A stretch of DNA of 55,508 nt from JAHJDO01 sp964437505 (lineage in GTDB: Bacteria; JAHJDO01): contig CAYTGU010000012.1 in the NCBI GenBank assembly GCA_964437505.1, forward strand, positions 1 to 55,508. The letters are read 5' to 3'. Below the pieces are notes generated by a model. It was not told the DNA's origin, ran no database searches, and was given only the letters and a program-made list of their open reading frames with translations. The position numbers and the translations under genes are program-made. How positions within the stretch are numbered: the stretch's first letter is position 1; every line of letters begins with the position of its first letter. Below are positions 52,837-55,508 of the stretch, in pieces.

Positions 52837-55293
52837 CTAAATTACAATATTCACTAATTTCCCAGGAACTACAAATATCTTTCGGATTGTTTTATTAGCA
52901 GTAACTTCTTTTATATGTTTATCAGCCAAAGCAAGTTTTTTGATTTTTTCTTCATCTAGATTCGTGCTTATTTGCAACCTACTTCTTATCTTCCCATTGA
53001 TCTGCACAGCGATCTCAATTTCATCAACTTTTATCGCGTTCTCATTATACTCAGGCCACTTCTGCTTGTGAATACTATGCTGATGCCCCATAACATGCCA
53101 CAGTTCTTCTGATAGAAAAGGAGTAACAGGGGATAATAATCTTAGCAGTGTTTCCAAAGCCTCTGTCCACAGTTCTGAGGATGTAACTTCTTTATCCTTT
53201 TTAATCTCATATAAATAATTAATGTACTCCATTAAAGCAGCAATTGCAGTGTTAAACTGAAGACGCTCAATATCAGCGGTAAATCTCTTGATCGTCTTGT
53301 GTATCCACATATTCAATGCTCTATGTTTCTTCTTATCTTTTATCCGGACATCTTTATCATAAGGTTTAAATTTAAGTGCAATGTCCCGTACTCTGTTGAG
53401 AAAACGAGATACTCCCTTTATTCCCTTTTGTTCCCATTTTACTTCCTGATCAAATGGTCCCATAAATAGAATATATGCTCTTAAAACATCTGCTCCAAAT
53501 TTTTCTATCACACTGTCAGGAGTTACAACATTGCCCTTTGATTTTGACATTTTCTGATTATCATAGGAAAGCATCATTCCCTGATTTTTTAAGACTTTAA
53601 ATGGCTCGTCAAATTCTATTAATCCCTCGTCATGCATCACTTTTGTCCAAAAGCGCGCATATAGAAGGTGCATAACCGCATGCTCCGCGCCGCCAACATA
53701 TAAATCCACAGGCAGCCAATATTTAATTTTTTCGTCATCAAATGGAGCTCTTGAGAAATCCGGATTTGGAAATCGCAGAAAATACCATGAAGAACATGCA
53801 AAGCCATCCATCGTATCGGTTTCTCTCTGCGCAGGTTCTCCACACTTCGGGCATTTAGTATTTACAAAATCATCTATCTTTGCCAGAGGAGAACGTCCTG
53901 TCCCCGTTGGGTGAAAATCTTCAATATCCGGAAGCAATACAGGAAGTTCGTTCTCAGGCACAGGAACTATACCGCATTTTTTGCATTGAATTATGGGAAT
54001 GGGTGCTCCCCAGTATCTTTGACGGGATATAAGCCAGTCTCTGAACCTATATGAAATTTTTTTACCGCCAAATCCATGTTCTTTAGCAAATTCATTAAGG
54101 GCTTTAATACCTTCTTTTGAGGATAATCCATTAAATTGGCCTGAATTTATCATTGATCCATATTCAACATATGCATCTTCCAAAACATGTTCTTTCCCAT
54201 CATGGCTTATAACTTCTTTAATAGGAATATTATATTTTTCAGCAAAAGCGAAGTCTCGCTTGTCATGTGCAGGCACTGCCATCACTGCGCCGGTGCCATA
54301 AGAGAGAAGAACATAATCCCCAATCCAAATCGGCACTTTATGACCATTAAATGGATTTTTCGCATATGAACCTGTAAAAACTCCCGTCTTTTCTTTCTCT
54401 GTAGACAGACGATCTATTTCGCTCTCCCTGCGCGATTTTTCAACATATGCTTCAACCTTGTTTTTTTGTTCGGATATAGTTAATTTCTCTACAAGAGGAT
54501 GTTCCGGGGCAAGCGTCATAAATGTAACCCCGTATATAGTATCCGCTCTTGTTGTAAAAATAGGAATATCATGTTTGTTTCCGGATGTATCAGCAGCTTT
54601 GAATATTATTTCAGTTCCTTCACTGCGGCCAATCCAGTTGCGCTGCATCATTTTTATGGATTCAGGCCAGTCAACTTTATCCAGATCATCAATAAGGCGG
54701 TCAGCGTAATCTGTTATTTTGAAATACCACTGCTTTAAATCCTTTCTTGTAACGTTCGAATTACATCGCCAGCATTTGCCCGCTTCTACCTGCTCGTTTG
54801 CCAGAATTGTTTTGCATGATGGGCACCACCACTGGGAACCCATAGCTTGATATGCAAGCCCTCTTTTAAAGAGCAGTAGAAAAAACCACTGCGTCCAGCG
54901 ATAATATTCAGGATCCGTAGAATTGATTTCTTTTGTCCAGTCATAACTTGCTTCAATCAGATTAAACTGGCGTTTATAATTTGCTGCGTTTTGAGCAGTA
55001 GTTTTTGCCGGATGCATTTTCATCTTTAACGCATAGTTCTCTGCCGGAAGGCCAAAACCATCCCATCCCATTGGATGCAACACATTATATCCCTGCATCC
55101 TTTTCAGTCTTGTTACAACATCCGACGGAATATAATTACGGCAATGCCCGACACTCAGACCATTACCTGAAGGGTAAGGGAAGAAATCCAGACAGTAAAA
55201 TTTTGGTTTATCTTTAGCTTCACCCGTAGCATACAGATCCATCTTCTGCCACACAGGCCGCCACTTTTTTTCTATTTCCTTGAATGGATACAT
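52837..55293 (-). CDS. leuS: Leucyl-tRNA synthetase
   Basis: Charges tRNA-Leu. The N-terminal FPYPSGNGLSVGHCRNYIP (HIGH variant), HPMGWDGFGLPAENYA, the editing domain (TTRADTIYGVTFMTLAPEHP), zinc-type CPKCGEP and MSKSKGNVVTPD are present. The 818-residue length is full. No partner overlaps; the TPP riboswitch region lies beyond its stop. The 90-bp leader shows no T-box. Confidence 0.97.
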   Translation of the reverse strand: MYPFKEIEKKWRPVWQKMDLYATGEAKDKPKFYCLDFFPYPSGNGLSVGHCRNYIPSDVVTRLKRMQGYNVLHPMGWDGFGLPAENYALKMKMHPAKTTAQNAANYKRQFNLIEASYDWTKEINSTDPEYYRWTQWFFLLLFKRGLAYQAMGSQWWCPSCKTILANEQVEAGKCWRCNSNVTRKDLKQWYFKITDYADRLIDDLDKVDWPESIKMMQRNWIGRSEGTEIIFKAADTSGNKHDIPIFTTRADTIYGVTFMTLAPEHPLVEKLTISEQKNKVEAYVEKSRRESEIDRLSTEKEKTGVFTGSYAKNPFNGHKVPIWIGDYVLLSYGTGAVMAVPAHDKRDFAFAEKYNIPIKEVISHDGKEHVLEDAYVEYGSMINSGQFNGLSSKEGIKALNEFAKEHGFGGKKISYRFRDWLISRQRYWGAPIPIIQCKKCGIVPVPENELPVLLPDIEDFHPTGTGRSPLAKIDDFVNTKCPKCGEPAQRETDTMDGFACSSWYFLRFPNPDFSRAPFDDEKIKYWLPVDLYVGGAEHAVMHLLYARFWTKVMHDEGLIEFDEPFKVLKNQGMMLSYDNQKMSKSKGNVVTPDSVIEKFGADVLRAYILFMGPFDQEVKWEQKGIKGVSRFLNRVRDIALKFKPYDKDVRIKDKKKHRALNMWIHKTIKRFTADIERLQFNTAIAALMEYINYLYEIKKDKEVTSSELWTEALETLLRLLSPVTPFLSEELWHVMGHQHSIHKQKWPEYNENAIKVDEIEIAVQINGKIRSRLQISTNLDEEKIKKLALADKHIKEVTANKTIRKIFVVPGKLVNIVI

Positions 55294-55382
55294 GTTAACA
55301 GCTAATTATTAATTTTATTATATATTTCTCTCTAACAACTAATGTACAAACTTCGCATTTTAAACTTATCTTTTGGATTTTA

Positions 55383-55508
55383 TCATGCTTTTCTGGACAA
55401 AAAAAGCATATTATGAATTTCGATAATACCAAAACTGAAATAACAGAATAATAGTACAAACAAAGCCAGGCAGATTAGAGCTAAAAATAAACCAATCCTT
55501 CGGGGTTT
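55383..55508 (-). CDS. C-terminus of a membrane protein, truncated by window edge
   Basis: An open frame from the window end reading IGLFLALICLALFVLLLFC and finishing FLSRKA before TGA. One hydrophobic helix of about 20 residues is followed by a short basic tail. The rest of the gene lies outside. It is 89 bp upstream of leuS on the same strand. An ATGCTTTT/AAAAGCAT stem overlaps its stop (55385-55409), possibly a weak terminator. Confidence 0.7.
   Translation of the reverse strand, partial: KPRRIGLFLALICLALFVLLFCYFSFGIIEIHNMLFLSRKA

Noticed and set aside
55294..55382. T-box leader before leuS
   Set aside because: No T-box core sequence or specifier stem is visible in the leader.

Overview
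The window is one dense, AT-rich bacterial chromosome segment. It encodes a diderm cell with lipid A and a rod shape: lpxB, an MsbA-type exporter, a DUF374 acyltransferase, mreBCD and a penicillin-binding protein 2. Metabolism looks fermentative or anaerobic: phosphotransacetylase, acetate kinase, an acetate-type permease, a PyrK/PyrD dihydroorotate dehydrogenase, and a Thi4 thiazole synthase with His where the yeast suicide enzyme has Cys. SpoVG carrying a zinc ribbon, an alternate GlmU, a NagB/PIG-L fusion and a GspF/GspE fusion suggest an uncultivated lineage. I cannot fix the phylum from the sequence alone.

Layout. 1-5.4 kb: end of def, rpoN, a YtrA-type GntR regulator with its ABC transporter (and a visible promoter and operator), and a soluble Ser/Thr kinase. 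5.4-13.2 kb: an amino-sugar and acetate block (nagB, acetate permease, a decayed nagB tail, pta, ackA, GlmU-like protein, NagB/PIG-L fusion). 13.2-20 kb: acpP, then a tightly overlapping pyrC - MFS - secreted protein - pyrK - pyrD - ispE run, then spoVG and two tRNA genes (Gln and initiator Met).

20.1-26.2 kb is accessory DNA inserted at the 3' end of the initiator tRNA gene. A large serine recombinase borrows its last codons and its stop from the antisense strand of the tRNA. The region holds three paralogous micro-ORFs, two of them in or beside coupled chains, a MerR-like regulator whose start codon sits in a palindrome, three small envelope or zinc-finger proteins, short repeats, and a PD-(D/E)XK nuclease gene followed by an integron attC-like site. 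A second attC-like palindrome lies at 24.5 kb. No integron integrase is visible.

26.3-55.5 kb returns to housekeeping genes, almost all on the minus strand: IscU/NifU scaffold, histidine phosphatase, PHP protein, DUF4432, ATP-grasp, purC; a cell-shape locus (mreB-mreC-mreD and mrdA) interrupted by an ECF sigma factor, a HTH protein and a GspF/GspE fusion; a pseudopilin/TPR/ABC-2 trio; bioH-bioC-bioD; a small zinc-ribbon protein; an envelope operon (metG-lpxB-msbA-DUF374-DUF3553-rdgB-yhcH); a thiamine operon (thi4-thiC-thiL plus a secreted protein) behind a TPP riboswitch with terminator; leuS; and the tail of a membrane protein at the window edge.
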